A stretch of DNA of 64,000 nt, taken from the NCBI GenBank assembly GCA_032690845.1, contig CM064422.1, positions 7,316,001 through 7,380,000 of the forward strand, read 5' to 3'. The translations under genes and the position numbers were made by a program. Below, piece by piece: positions 23,101-32,329 of this stretch (position 1 is its first letter; each line of letters opens with the position of its first letter). The notes beneath the pieces were generated by a model. It searched no databases. It saw nothing but the letters and a program-made list of their open reading frames with translations, and was not told the origin of the DNA. Source of the DNA: Eleusine coracana subsp. coracana. Taxonomy: Eukaryota; Streptophyta; Magnoliopsida; Poales; Poaceae.

Positions 23101-23969
23101 AGCTGCAAAAATACTAGACTACAACAATACCTGTTTCTGGCTGCAATGCTGCATCTCAACCCACTAATAAGCAATTCGTTCAAAAATTCAACAGCAACAC
23201 ATTTGCAAATGCCATGCAACATTGTTTTTAGTTCAGAACAAAAAAGCTTGGGAGAAAACAAATGATAGACTAAATGCAGAAAGTTTAAAACAAAAGGATA
23301 CTCCATGCAATAGATAAGGCCACCATTTGGTCCCATCCCAAGCTCCTCCATAACATCTTCCAACGATATCAACTCTCTAATATCTACAAAGACCCAAAAA
23401 AAAAAAAAGGTTAAATAAGAGCCATGCCAAATTTGCGCATACAAAGGATAAGAAGATCCTTACCCATGTCCACAGGATAGTTGAAGTGCTCAGCAGCTGG
23501 GTCGAGATTGACTATATGAATATTCCTGCCCACAGTTTGGCAGTGATCGTACAAGCTGGAGCAGTAAGTTGACTGCACAGCAGCAAGAGCTAATTAGAGC
23601 GAGCCATTCGCAGGTCATCCGTAATAAAATATTAACCAATGGGCAAATCTGTGCAAAATTTAGCCAGTTGTCTCACATGTGTAGGTGTACCCATCCCACG
23701 AACCATAAAAAATGAAGTGAACCGCGGACATATAGCAGAAGAAATCGCTTCATGTAGGAAGCGAACCACCACTAGAACAGTATTTTAAGCTAATATCACC
23801 ATAAACTAAAGCGCAAGAAGGAACCCTAATCAGAGTTGGGGATCAAACCAAGCATCACGCGACAACGGCAACCCTGCGATAGGTAAACGAGAAAGGAAGA
23901 GAACATGGAGCAGGGGATCCTCACCTTGCCGCTCCCGGCGGGGCCGATGACGAGCTGCGCGTACCCCAT
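17146..23969 (-). CDS. GPN3: GPN-loop GTPase 3 (GPN3), nine exons
   Basis: GPN3 is a small GTPase needed for assembly and nuclear import of RNA polymerase II. Exons in coding order are 23969-23925, 23572-23464, 23383-23302, 22813-22728, 22395-22292, 22198-22068, 21989-21896, 21136-21081 and 17242-17146. All have GT-AG borders and matching phases and sum to 804 bases (267 residues), the normal size for the family. Motifs in order are the P-loop MGYAQLVIGPAGSGKS, NLDPAAEHFNYPV, the diagnostic GPN loop (MGPNGGL), DCPGQIELFTH (G3), the SKMDLVS base-recognition motif (G4) and the acidic end DFEPEEDD. GPN3 rather than GPN1 or GPN2 is chosen from the YAQLV start and from the short length, which lacks the long C-terminus of GPN1. 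The last intron (17243-21080, 3.8 kb) is inflated by an RTE retrotransposon in the same orientation. Confidence 0.93.
17758..20975 (-). mobile_element. Full-length RTE-clade LINE inserted in the last GPN3 intron
   Basis: The element is bounded by an 18-bp direct repeat, GAATGTTTTCGATACAAT, at 17740-17757 and 20976-20993. Read on the minus strand, it begins near 20975 and carries one long ORF with endonuclease and reverse transcriptase. It ends in a (TTG)n tail (plus-strand CAA repeats at about 17758-17781). A short microsatellite tail instead of poly(A), a single ORF and the APE-type endonuclease are RTE features. The 5' end has a 19-bp sequence (GGGTTACGCCCCAACGAAT) present twice, at 20935-20953 and 20961-20979. 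The intact ORF and perfect target duplication point to recent insertion. Confidence 0.93.
17853..20948 (-). CDS. RTE LINE polyprotein: APE endonuclease plus reverse transcriptase
   Basis: The uninterrupted ORF encodes 1031 residues. Residues 1-70 are three imperfect repeats of about 21-23 residues (themes SDALHRNPGVVSNGQG, SGASYRDLGTMNSEQG, SGALHLRPGVVKNEQG). From about residue 83 an APE-like endonuclease follows: LRLGSWNVGSLTGK, VQETKWKG, a GGDLNGHVG motif and SQIDFILARR, with the terminal His in VVTQHKLVMADF. The reverse transcriptase includes TNYRGIKLMSHTMK, QFGFMPGRST, FIDLEKAYDKVPR, GLHQGSALSPYLFA and the catalytic LFADDVVLV. The C-terminal region includes HRLRWFGHVQRR, typical of plant RTE elements. 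These enzymes nick the target and copy the element RNA in place. No frameshift or stop was seen, so the copy may be active; expression cannot be judged. It sits inside a GPN3 intron and is not part of GPN3. Confidence 0.93.
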   Translation of the reverse strand: MGRNPLSDALHRNPGVVSNGQGPGRHNLSGASYRDLGTMNSEQGSGRRNLSGALHLRPGVVKNEQGSSHFPRRVRRVRKLAEPTRIRLGSWNVGSLTGKLRELVDVATRRRVNILCVQETKWKGQKAKEVENTGYKLWYTGTTSGRNGVGILIDRSLKDGVVDVRRHGDRIILVRLIVGDSALNVISAYAPQVGLNESIKNQFWEDLDSMVSGIPISEKLFIGGDLNGHVGTSNVGFERVHGGFGYGSRNQEGVDILNWALAYDLLVANTIFRKRESHLVTFRSAQHSSQIDFILARREDRRACLDCRVIPGECVVTQHKLVMADFRFRVRVYRDKRTKTARTKWWKFRGELAQTFKERMLGEGPWEEGEGPDDMWLKMATCVRKVASEVFGVSRGGKQEAKDTWWWNDKVQRAIKEKKECFKRLHLDKSATNIEGYKIAKRAAKRAVSVAKGQAYDNLYQRLGTKEGEKDIYRMARIRERKTRDINQIKCIKDGVDRLLVRDEEIKDRWREYFDKLFNGEEEGPILELDDSFDDNNRRFVRRIQETEIEEALKRMKSGKAMGPDGIPIEVWRCLGARAIVWLTKLFNLIFRSNKMPEEWRRSIVVPIFKNKGDVQSCTNYRGIKLMSHTMKLWERIIEHRLRRVTSVTQNQFGFMPGRSTMEAIFLMRQLMERYREQKKDLHMVFIDLEKAYDKVPRSVMWWALEKHKVPTKYITLIKDMYRDARTCVRTCDGDTNDFPIKIGLHQGSALSPYLFALVMDEVTREIQSDVPWCMLFADDVVLVDESRDGVNRKLELWRHTLECKGFRLSRAKTEYMMCEFSVTRHEDGDVSLNGQLVAKKDTFRYLGSMLQKDGDIDEDVRHRISAGWLKWRQASGVLCDKRVPQKLKGKFYRTAIRPAMLYGAECWPTKRRHVQQLSVAEMRMLRWFCGHTRRDRIRNEDIRDRIGVAPIEEKLVQHRLRWFGHVQRRPPEAPVCSGVLKRDANVKRGRGRPNLTWDESVKRDLKAWDIPKELAMDRSAWRLAIDVPEP

Positions 23970-24078
23970 GGCGGCGCGCGGGGTGGCGGCGTGGGCGGCT
24001 CGGAGAGGGGTTTGGAATAGGGTTTAGATAGAAGGGGGCGGGGGGGGTGGACAAGAGGAGAGGGACAAGGGGTGCTAA

Positions 24079-24168
24079 TTAGAAGGCGGAGGAGATGGCG
24101 GCGGCGAGGTAGGCGGCGCACCAGACGACGGCCGCGAGCAGGGTGCCGATTAGGGTGGACAGTGGCAT
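24079..24168 (-). CDS. Possible 29-residue hydrophobic microprotein/uORF upstream of GPN3
   Basis: Upstream of the GPN3 start codon (its stop lies 109 bases before it) is a short ORF, MPLSTLIGTLLAAVVWCAAY followed by nine more residues ending in SSAF. It is one continuous hydrophobic segment of a length that spans a membrane. If the GPN3 transcript starts beyond 24168, this is an upstream ORF that could lower translation of GPN3. Alternatively it is an independent small membrane peptide or chance. No family is recognised. Confidence 0.35.
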   Translation of the reverse strand: MPLSTLIGTLLAAVVWCAAYLAAAISSAF

Positions 24169-24461
24169 TGTCGGCTCGGCTGCCGAACTCAGAAGAGGCT
24201 AGCTGGGACTGCAGGTTGCAGAGGCCCAGCCCGCGCGGTCGCTTTGCTGCTGGAGTGCTGGATCGCGGTCGCTTTGCTGCCGGATCGCGGTCGCTGGTTG
24301 AGTCGCTCCGGGTGGAGACGTGTCGTCGCGTTGGCAGTTGGCTCGTTGCGATGGAAAATCTGTGCGGATTATGGCTTGTCGTTGAGGCGATGCAACTTTT
24401 TTTTTGTATTGTATCGCACAAAAACAGTTACATTTTTCAACACGTTACTCCTCTGTTTTTT

Positions 24462-25918
24462 CCCATTTTTTATTTACAGTAAATAATATATGCATAATTT
24501 TTAAATTAATAAATAAGTGGAATAATTTTTAAAACTGGAAAGAACGTTCTTAATAACAACGTCCAAACTTGGACGTTGATCCGCATCTGAACATTGTCCG
24601 CCACAACATCCAGTATAGTCCACATCGCACCTGTCACTTGTTGTGTGTAGACGAAGCCTTTATGGCGGACTGACAGACAAAGGTGGCCGCTACACTGCAT
24701 CATCCTCTCCAAGGAAGTCTCAGTTGCATCTAAACGAGCTGGCTAGGCGCTGCTGCTGTTGTTGTCCCAATCGTTGATAGGAGGCAACGCCGTCACTGTC
24801 GCGTATGCCAGGTTTGGAGAGTTGTCATGCACTGCTCTAGCTCTATGATATCTTTTTGCTGCATCAGCGATCTAACACTAAGCATCGATGATAGTTAAGG
24901 TCTCTTCGGTACAACTTATGAAAAAACAGCTTATGCCACTGTTCACGTATGGTATTTATTATAGCCACAGTAGCATGAGCGGAAATAAGCAGAAAATACC
25001 CGCTTGATCGGATTGTGCAAAAACAACTTCGTGCTACAGTATACTTATTATAGCTACAGTATCATGAGCTAAGCCATAAGCAATCTGATAAGCTACATCA
25101 AATACACCCTTAAAATACATGTGAACATATAGTTTTATATCCAACCAATAACATGACGTGTAATTTTATATCCAACCAAATCTGATATAGAACCATCAAA
25201 TTCACATTGGCACCACAATGATACAGCGGATAGAAGGTAAGGATGCATTAATTAATTCTTTGAAGGAATAAATCAATTTTGCACGAAAAACAAGACACGC
25301 CGATCCTGATTTTTCATGTGAACCAATAAGCATCAATATACTTGATCAATACCAATGTTCATCAGTCAAATATTGAAATTCACAGAACTAGATGTTATCT
25401 AGCGGTACACGTTGTAAGCTGAGGTCAGTGGTTGTAGGTCCTCATTGCCAACAACAAGTGGAGCTAGGAAGCAGCCGGGCGGTGTACTTCACTGTAGGCT
25501 AGTATATAGCTGTCATGCGGAGATCAAGGACGATGAAGTGAAGAGTCAAACAGCGTGACTTGGAGTGAAGAACGGTGGGCGGAGGGAGGGGGGCGAGGGT
25601 GTCCAGGCCAGCTGAGGAGGACCGCGGCGTCAGCCGTCAGGCACTCGTCGACAACAGTAAGCCAGTAAAGAAGCGTGTCTAATCCTAATCCTCTGTAGAT
25701 ACCAACAACTGAGTGGAAGGGCTCCTAGATGAGCTGCAATAGGATGAACTTGTGGACGCAATCACCAATAACGTCCAGACCAGGACATTGTTCTTAATAG
25801 CGTCCGCTTCTGGATGCTCTAGGCCTCGACGTCCTTCCCAGTTTTATAAATGATGATAACAAATTACTATTTTTAAAATTAAGATATTAATAATTACTAT
25901 AAATAAAAATTTGGGGTT
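24462..25918. mobile_element. Inverted-repeat transposon with GACGTCC-type subterminal repeats (copy 1)
   Basis: The ends pair imperfectly over more than 100 bp. On the left are TTTTTTATTTACAGTAA, TTTTTAAAACTGGAAAGAACG and CAACGTCCAAACTTGGACG. On the right, in reverse complement, are TTTTTATTTATAGTAA, TTTATAAAACTGGGAAGGACG and CCAGAAGCGGACGCT. Copies of GGACG/CGTCC are clustered near both ends. No transposase was recognised. A smaller nested MITE-like unit seems present at about 24897-25114. Borders are approximate. A non-autonomous Mutator-like or CACTA-like element is possible. Confidence 0.55.
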
Positions 25919-25986
25919 TTTTTTTGTCACCGGCCAATTAATTTGTGAACTAGTGAAGGACAACATTTTACGAAAAGAGAGCCGAT

Positions 25987-27434
25987 TTTTTTAAATATAA
26001 TAATTAGTATTTCTAAAATTTTAATAATAGTAAATTGTGGTAGAAATTTCAAAAATAGGAAGGACGCTATCTATGACAGCGTCCAATCTGGGACTCTCTT
26101 CTCGACAGCGTCCAAGTCTGGACGCTCTTCTTCACCACGTCCAGCTCCTCCGCCATAGATTGACGAGAAACGACGACTCTAATTTGGTCCCAGATCAGCG
26201 TGTGGCGTCACCGCAGCAGTCCTCCCAAGGCCACCGAACCCTTCTCCTTTGTTGTTTGCTGGTACATGGAGTCGCGCACCCGAGAAGGCGAAAGGATCGC
26301 GAGCCCTGCCTCTATTCTAAGCGAGCGGTCACAGCATCCTCCCCTCTCGGCTGGTGGAACACCCCAACTCCATCAGCGAAGATTGGTCGGATTGACGAAA
26401 GATAGTGCCAAAATGGAACTAATACAAAGTGGATTAGTTACTGGAGTAATACACTTGAACAAATTGCAAGAATTGTCATCGAATTTCATGGATTTTTTAA
26501 AGGGGAAAGAAAGGAATTTTGAGACTTGGACTTGAGCGATGGTGTGCACTTGTAGCAGAGAAATGGTGGCCCTTTGGGTGATGGAGAGGACAGTCTAATT
26601 CACCGAACGAGTGAAAATGCTTCAGAGCGGCACCCCACTGGAGAGCGCACGCTTCTACCATGGCAAGAATACGGAGAGTTGGAGACTGATGAATGCGCAA
26701 CCACGACAACGGCCATGGCTGCAACAGGGTGCTCTTAGCCCAAGCTTCTGGAACTGGGATGAACGGGTGAAGGAGGCGATTAGCATGATGCTGAAGGGCG
26801 TGTGTGGCAACGAGCTGCATAATCCGTCAGGCACGAAAGGTTGTGTGACGAGCTACATCAGGCGTGTGAAATTGGACGGTTGAGCCTAAGGTGATATATG
26901 CTTGAGTCAGTCAGCTTCTCATGCCTCAATCCAAACAGCGAAGCTTCCATCACAGGCAACTCTCTGGCAATCCTAAGAGCAGTACTGTACTAGTACAATA
27001 CTACTTAGTAGCTCAAATGATGAGAAGAAGATGACGGCTACCACCAGGCAGCAAGCATGCTAGATGGACTGCAGGACAGTCGGTCGCCTGTGAGGGGTGG
27101 GGCCTCACACCTCAGTCAACCGGCAGGGCACGGCCGGGGTTGGCGAAGGCGTGCTCGGCCGTGTGTGTGAGCTGTGAGGAACCAGCATTGCATCGGGCTT
27201 CAGGGATGGAAGCGGTGCCTGCAGCCTGTGGGACGGCTCGAGGACTCCGACCGTCATGGTGTGGACCAGAACTGGACGCTATCAACAGAAGCGTCCTGTA
27301 CGAGACGCTGTCCCCCACAACGTCCGAATTTGGACGCTGACCTTCTTAACGTCCATACTAGTTTTATAAATTTTATATTTAATTACTATATTTAAATTTA
27401 TGATTATGTTAATTACCAAAAATAAAAAAAATCA
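25987..27434. mobile_element. Inverted-repeat transposon related to the neighbour (copy 2)
   Basis: This element has the same architecture and size as the one at 24462-25918, with AT-rich outer arms followed by GGACGCT/AGCGTCC motifs. On the left are AATAGGAAGGACGCTATC, GACAGCGTCCAATCTGGGAC and GCGTCCAAGTCTGGACGC. On the right are ACTGGACGCTATC, AAGCGTCC, CGTCCGAATTTGGACGC and AACGTCCATACTAG. The GC-rich interior has open frames on both strands without a recognisable product. Borders are approximate. Confidence 0.55.
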
Positions 27435-27700
27435 GAAAAAGAGTATATTGCATAGATGAATAGTTCACTTTTCATTGCATGATTAATTACACAAAAAAAA
27501 ATAGCTGCCCCAAAAGTGTTGCTCCAATCCGTAGGCTTAACTCAATGAACAGATAACATCAATGTTTTAAATCGCTGGCTTTTAGCAGATGACCTGCTCA
27601 AACAATTAATAGTGGGATAAATCGGGCTAAATTATTCGGAGATAGCGGCATAACTGATAAAAAAAACTAACAACATTTTAAAGATCGTGATTCACACATT

Positions 27701-28088
27701 TTAAAGAGGCGGGACACAAGCTATGTGATTGTTGTATGATCCGCACGACGGCCTGGCTGATCCGTCCGTGCCGGCCCCCTCCTCCACGCCTCCAAGAGTT
27801 CGACGCGCCGCATCAGCAACGGCCGCAACCCTGCTCCCACCGGCGCTCGGTCGCTCCTCCGCAGCGCCAACATCTTGCAGGACGCCGCGGCATCATCATC
27901 GTTGTCCCGGGCAGGTGACGATGACGCCGCTGCCGGTTCTCCCGTCGTTCGCCGTCTCCCCGTTCAGGGGTTGGAGCTTGAGAGGAGCCGCGGACGGAGG
28001 TGGTGGCCTTGAGCAGCCGGAAACCTGAAAGAGGAGGCAAGCAGCAGCGACGATGATGAGCAGCAACGGCGGAAGCGCGGCGTGCCAT
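27701..28088 (-). pseudogene. Secreted two-Cys peptide precursor, copy 1 (broken)
   Basis: Reading from 28086 in one frame gives a family-type signal peptide (LPPLLLIIVAAACLLFQ, then CSRPPPPSAAP). After two adjacent TGA stops near 27896 the same frame gives ADAARRTLGGVEEGAG and ARPSCGSYNNHIACVPPL before TAA at 27701-27703. The ATG that corresponds to the family start (28086-28088) is one base out of this frame. With an out-of-frame start and internal stops it is probably a pseudogene, although the C-terminal motif is very well kept. A TATA-like TATAAAT lies upstream at 28262-28268. It shares the strand and organisation of the copies at 29.8, 34.6, 36.8 and 39.6 kb. Confidence 0.65.
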
Positions 28089-28261
28089 CTCGCGAATAAT
28101 CTCTGATTATTCTCTGTGTGCTTCTGTGCCCACCAGCGGTTTTGAGCTGCGAGTGTTTGTGAAGCTTCAGATGCCAACTCTACTACAACGAGCTGATGAA
28201 TAACTGTTCTCCTATTTAAGCTTGCTGATGATGAATGCGATGGTGTTGCATGGCCACCCTG

Positions 28262-28268
28262 ATTTATA
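28262..28268 (-). promoter_or_regulatory. TATA box candidate, peptide copy 1
   Basis: TATAAAT on the minus strand within CTGGTATAAATCAGG, about 175 bp upstream of the ancestral start codon of copy 1. Spacing is like that of copies 3 and 5. Confidence 0.45.
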
Positions 28269-28559
28269 CCAGCACGGAGGAGTCGGGCCGCAGTTGCGCC
28301 TGCTTGGCAAGAAAGTTCGACGCAACTACCCCGGATTGGTGCCACCTCGGTGCCTTGCTGCTGAAGAAGTCAATTAGACAAGGTATCGTCGGGCTGACAC
28401 TGCCCGAACTGGTAGTAATATACTCCCGTACGTCCCCTGCAATCGACAATTTTGGTTCTATTCATCAACCTCTGCTTTCCTCGGTTCATCGCCTGCCCAC
28501 CGTTGCTTTCCAGACACCGGCAAAACAGGCTCTGCTTCCTGGCAATTACAGTACGCATG

Positions 28560-29060
28560 TTCATCTGTCTCCTTGGTATAACGCGTGGAGGCTGGACATG
28601 GTGCACTACATGGCAATCACCGTGCGTCCGTGCGGGCTGCACGGACCGCGGAGCGTGGCGACCAATATGGCGATATGTACGTGCAGAGTTGTTGTGCATG
28701 GAGCAGTGAAATTTGACCCATGGATACGCGGCGCGGTATGTCTCGGTTGGCAAACCTTTTTCGTGCTTGAGGACTCCAATGAAAGATATGCTTTTGCGAC
28801 ATACGCCTACTTTATTCTGACTGAAAATGAATTCCAGCATTGAATTATTCAGCCTGCAAGTAAAGCTATACTCATTGCTCAATTACAATATACAATAGTT
28901 GTGTTTTTGAAGCATTCAATTTACAGTCTTGGACCAATATAGAGAGATGGTCCACTAGAATAAGGTGAAGGGCGAGCTTGGAACACAATGATCACCAGGG
29001 AATTTCCTGTTTCTTGATTCATATTCTCATCGCCGTTTACATGTCTTCATGTGTGGTACT
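28560..29060. repeat. Diverged duplicated flank, copy A (pairs with 33830-34330)
   Basis: This segment and 33830-34330 share an ordered series of matches: CGCGTGGAGGC/CGCGTAGACG, TACGGCGATAT-type and GGATACGCG motifs, GTGAAATTTGACC/GTGAAGTTTGACC, then GATGGTCCACT/GATGGACCACT and GGGAATTTCCT/GGGAACCTCC. Copy A lies 3' of peptide copy 2 and copy B lies 3' of peptide copy 3, so peptide genes and 3' flanks were duplicated together. Confidence 0.6.
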
Positions 29061-29794
29061 CACGACGAATGTGTAATATATTTTTGTTTTGGCAGGCCTG
29101 TTTTTCGTTCTGGCCAGGATTGAGTGGATCCTGGGCCTTACACTCAAACCTGATCACATTCCGGCCTGGAATCAGAACTTCGCCAAAAATTAACTTTTCG
29201 GCAGGAATAAAACCTCAGCAACCTGATACTTCGCTGCATGTCACCTAACACTGATTCACTGCATATCACAGCAAAAAGTAATAAAGGAATTCGCTGCCGA
29301 TCAAAACACAAGGTCAGACACCAATCATTTTGCACAATGTTAACGTGACTTGATTATTGGAAATTTCAAGTTACAAGTTCACATCCCAAATTTCACAAGA
29401 AACTGTTATGTGGCAGCTCCACTATAATTACAAGTTCACATCCCAAACTTTACCAGGTTGACAAAAAGAACTAAAAACAAAATGACGAGCATTTCATTTC
29501 TACCAAAGCACTCCCAATTATTATGTGACAGCTTCTCTTCTCTAGGACCTGTTCTTCCTCTTCTTCTCTCCTCCTTGTTAGGTACTAGAGAGAGAAGAAG
29601 ATGATACTACAATAGCAGGATTATTGATAATAATAAGAACATATATAGCAGGTAACTGTATTAGTGATGACCACCAGCCAGTCATTGTGCATGAAACAAG
29701 TCACGATAGTATAACGTATAGATGTCAAGATGCTTATGCTGTTTAGGTGTGGTCACATTCTAACGAATTGCTTTAATTTTGCGCTGATGGATAG

Positions 29795-30087
29795 CTAGGG
29801 GTTAAGAGAGCTAGGCGGGGTGCAGCTTATGTGCCTGTTGTATGATCGGCACGACGGCCTAGCAGCCTCCGTGCCTTGTCCCTCCTCCGAAGCTCGTGGC
29901 AGCGTCGACGACGACGCCACGCCGTCGGCGCTGGTCCTCGTGCCGTGGCTGTTTTTTGTGGCCTCGCGTTGGACCGCAGGAGCAGCAGCTGTCCCTCAGG
30001 AGCTGAACGCGAGCACTCGGAAGGCTCAAAGAGGATGATGCAGGCAGCGAGGAGCAAGGGAAGCGCGGCGCACACGAAGCGTGCCAT
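29795..30087 (-). pseudogene. Secreted two-Cys peptide precursor, copy 2 (frameshifted)
   Basis: The start MARFVCAALPLLLAACIILF is a good signal peptide, followed by CSRSAPEG as in copy 3 (CSRPPSSS). The reading frame from this ATG ends at 29827 in a basic tail. In the +1 frame the family C-terminus appears intact as EAARPSCRSYNRHISCTPPS, ending with TAG at 29795-29797. A single frameshift between about 29870 and 29960 therefore separates the secretion signal from the conserved motif. It is called a pseudogene, but a sequencing error or allelic indel would restore it. A TATA candidate lies at 30193-30199. Confidence 0.65.
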
Positions 30088-30192
30088 CTTTTGGTGGCGT
30101 GTGTCAGTGTGTGTGTTGTGTGTGTGTTATGGTAGGTGTTGTGCGCCAACGTGCCGTGATATGGGAGAAACGAGGTGATAGATGTCTGCGGA

Positions 30193-30199
30193 TTATATA
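30193..30199 (-). promoter_or_regulatory. TATA box candidate, peptide copy 2
   Basis: TATATAA on the minus strand, about 105 bp upstream of the copy 2 ATG at 30087. Confidence 0.45.
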
Positions 30200-30799
30200 G
30201 GACCCCAGCATGGCGTTGCCGTGATCGGGCTCCGATCCTTCCACTACCGGAAACAGACCCGGTCTGGCACGGTTGCGGAGAAGTCGACGCGGCAGGTGAA
30301 CTCAACCGAAAATGGCATGGCTAAGGTACCACTCACTGAATTACACGTCTACTTAGAAAAAAAAAGTGAAGGAAGTTTGTGAAAGTGCGAAGACGGCCTT
30401 TTAGCGCCGTGCGGATGCCTGTAGACTGTAGTAATCTTAGGGACAGGAAACTGCCGCTTGGAACCGGAGTCAGGACGAAGTCACATTTACACAACCGCAC
30501 TGCCGTCAGACATGATCTCAACTCTCTGCTGGCCGCCCTCGCCGGCCGGCCGGCACGTGATCCAGCTGTTTCGTCAGTGCGACACGTCCGGTGGAGACAG
30601 GAGGCATTACGGCGATTAGCCTGGAAGCGCACGCCGCCATGAGTTGTAGGCATCAGCTAGCTCTGTGGACACGGCGGTCATCCAGCCTAGTTCGCTCCTT
30701 GCTGATGTTTGCCTGATGCACTGATGAGTGATGAGACGCTCGATTCAACAGCAAAAACATTCTAAATGCGAGGACTTATTATTCTTTTATATGTTTTAC

Positions 30800-31215
30800 G
30801 TACCGGAAATTCGAAAGTTGTCGTGTGACCCAGAATTCGCCGTGTGTTTATGGTTAAGCACACGATGAAAAGTTTCTTTATCGTGTGCATTTATAAGGAC
30901 ACAAAGTAAAGAGATGTTACATGGCAAAAATCACAATTTGCCGTGTCTAAGGGGGAGGGCATACGACAAGGGAGGGGGGGGGGGGGGGGGGGGGGAGGGG
31001 GTCACAAGCCACGCTAACAGCAAAACTGGGGGGGGAGGGTGTCACAAGCCACGCTAACAGCAAAACTTCTATCGTGCGTCTCGTCAAACACACCGCAAAG
31101 TGTTTTACCGTGTGCTCGTCCTTTTGCACATGGTGAAGCGGCTTTCATCATGGGCTATCTACAGCGACCCCTTGTTCGCTGTGTGCTTTTGCCTTTTTAC
31201 CGTGTGTCACAACCA
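30800..31215. mobile_element. CACTA-like transposon remnant
   Basis: The motif CCGTGTG and variants (CGTGTG, GCCGTGT) recurs in both orientations at short intervals, near TACCGGAAATTCG at 30801. These resemble the subterminal repeats of grass CACTA elements, which begin CACTA and carry TTTGCCGTGTG units. No terminal CACTA pair or target duplication was found, so it is only a remnant. Confidence 0.35.
30968..31067. repeat. Poly-G run followed by two copies of a 33-bp unit
   Basis: A G-run of more than 20 bases precedes two near-identical units at about 30995-31027 and 31035-31067 that contain GTCACAAGCCACGCTAACAG and end CAAAACT. Homopolymer length may be unreliable here. Confidence 0.7.
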
Positions 31216-31867
31216 CATAACAAATTAATAGATTCTGATAATGGCACGAAGAAAACACAGTCAAACAGGGCGAAATGGAACAGAGATACCGGAACATGCC
31301 GATTCTAATCTGCGGCCTTAAGCCCTTCTAGATGTTGATGCGTAACTACGCCGGATGACTTAAACGATCACGAAAGAACCAATGAAACAGTTGTTGGGAG
31401 TGACCACGACAGGATTACAGGTGCGGCAGCGACCGAGCATGTTGTTTCTGCGGATGCATGCAGAGTGCTGGCACTTTCCTGTATGGCTAGCATAGTCGCT
31501 GGGAACACCACTACAACACCATGAAAAGCTGATACTAATAATCTTAGAAAATTGCCTCTTGGAACCTGAAGTCAAATCCACAGTGTGTCGTCAGACCTGA
31601 ATCTCAACTGCTGGCGTTGTCTGGTTGAGACTCTAACCAGAGACCCTGCATGACAGCACATGAACTGGTGGAACATGATACCGCTTCTAGTATCTGCTGC
31701 CTAGAGCCACGTCAAACGCGATCACGAAGAACCGATGAAAGTTGTTGGAGTGTCAAACGATCTTGCATCGTCCCCGACCAACGTCTCTAGCACCGAGGCA
31801 CCGTCGCTATATGTGCATTTCCAACTTTCCAAGCACGTCGATCGATTGGTCAACTGAATCTTAAAAT

Positions 31868-32329
31868 ATCAAGGTCCTGGACCACCTCAACCTAAAAGAT
31901 TAGTCTGATAGGTGAGGTTTCCTCCATCTTATATGCTGGGCTCTCTCATCATCAATATTTGATGTGGGACTAAACCTAACAATCTTCCCCATCATACATC
32001 GGGTGGCCCCATCTCCCCTTCACACCCGGGTGGACACCCCTCCGATAGCCCGACAATTGTGTGGCCCGGGAGACCCAATCCGACGGTCCAATATCCGTGT
32101 GAGGCCCATGAGATATTTTAGGTTTTCGATTATGACTCTGATAACCACTTGTGGCACGGCTCGTTCCGCACACAAGCCTCTGCCGTCAGTCCAGGTCGAC
32201 CCAACTAGAGCCCCAACAAAGGTCTTGGGCTCCCTCAACCCAAAAGACTAGCCTGATAGGTGAGGTTCCCTCCAACTTATATATTGGGCTCCCTTATTAT
32301 CAATATCCGATGTGGAACTAAATCTAACA
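31868..32329 (-). mobile_element. TRIM (miniature LTR retrotransposon), 3' LTR truncated
   Basis: Read on the minus strand, a 180-bp 5' LTR (32329-32150) starts TGTTAGATTTAG, contains TATATAAG and ends CACA. Two bases later comes a primer-binding site, TGGTTATCAGAGTC (32147-32134), close to the TGGTATCAGAGC complement of initiator Met tRNA. A non-coding interior of about 140 bp leads to a purine tract (GATGGGGAAGAT, 31995-31982 region) immediately before the second LTR (31981 down to about 31868). This LTR matches the first over about 110 bp and then stops. No gag or pol. All hallmarks of a TRIM are present except the end of the 3' LTR. Confidence 0.82.

Larger units (their letters stand above)
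30428..31690. repeat. Diverged duplicated segment pair (30428-30620 and 31535-31690)
   Basis: Both parts contain TAATCTTAG, CTTGGAACC, GTCAGAC and ATCTCAACT in the same order and spacing, followed by a similar GTGATCCAGCTG/GCACATGAACTG region. The copies are separated by G-rich repeats and a CACTA-like remnant. Nothing coding was recognised. Confidence 0.55.

Noticed and set aside
27813..28345. 149-aa and 91-aa minus ORFs over peptide copy 1
   Set aside because: They read only half of the family structure each. The shared pattern with the other four copies shows they are pieces of one broken gene plus its leader.
30240..30260. CACTACCGGAAAC as a CACTA transposon terminus
   Set aside because: It lies in the peptide copy 2 upstream region without a partner terminus or 3-bp target repeat, so it may be chance.
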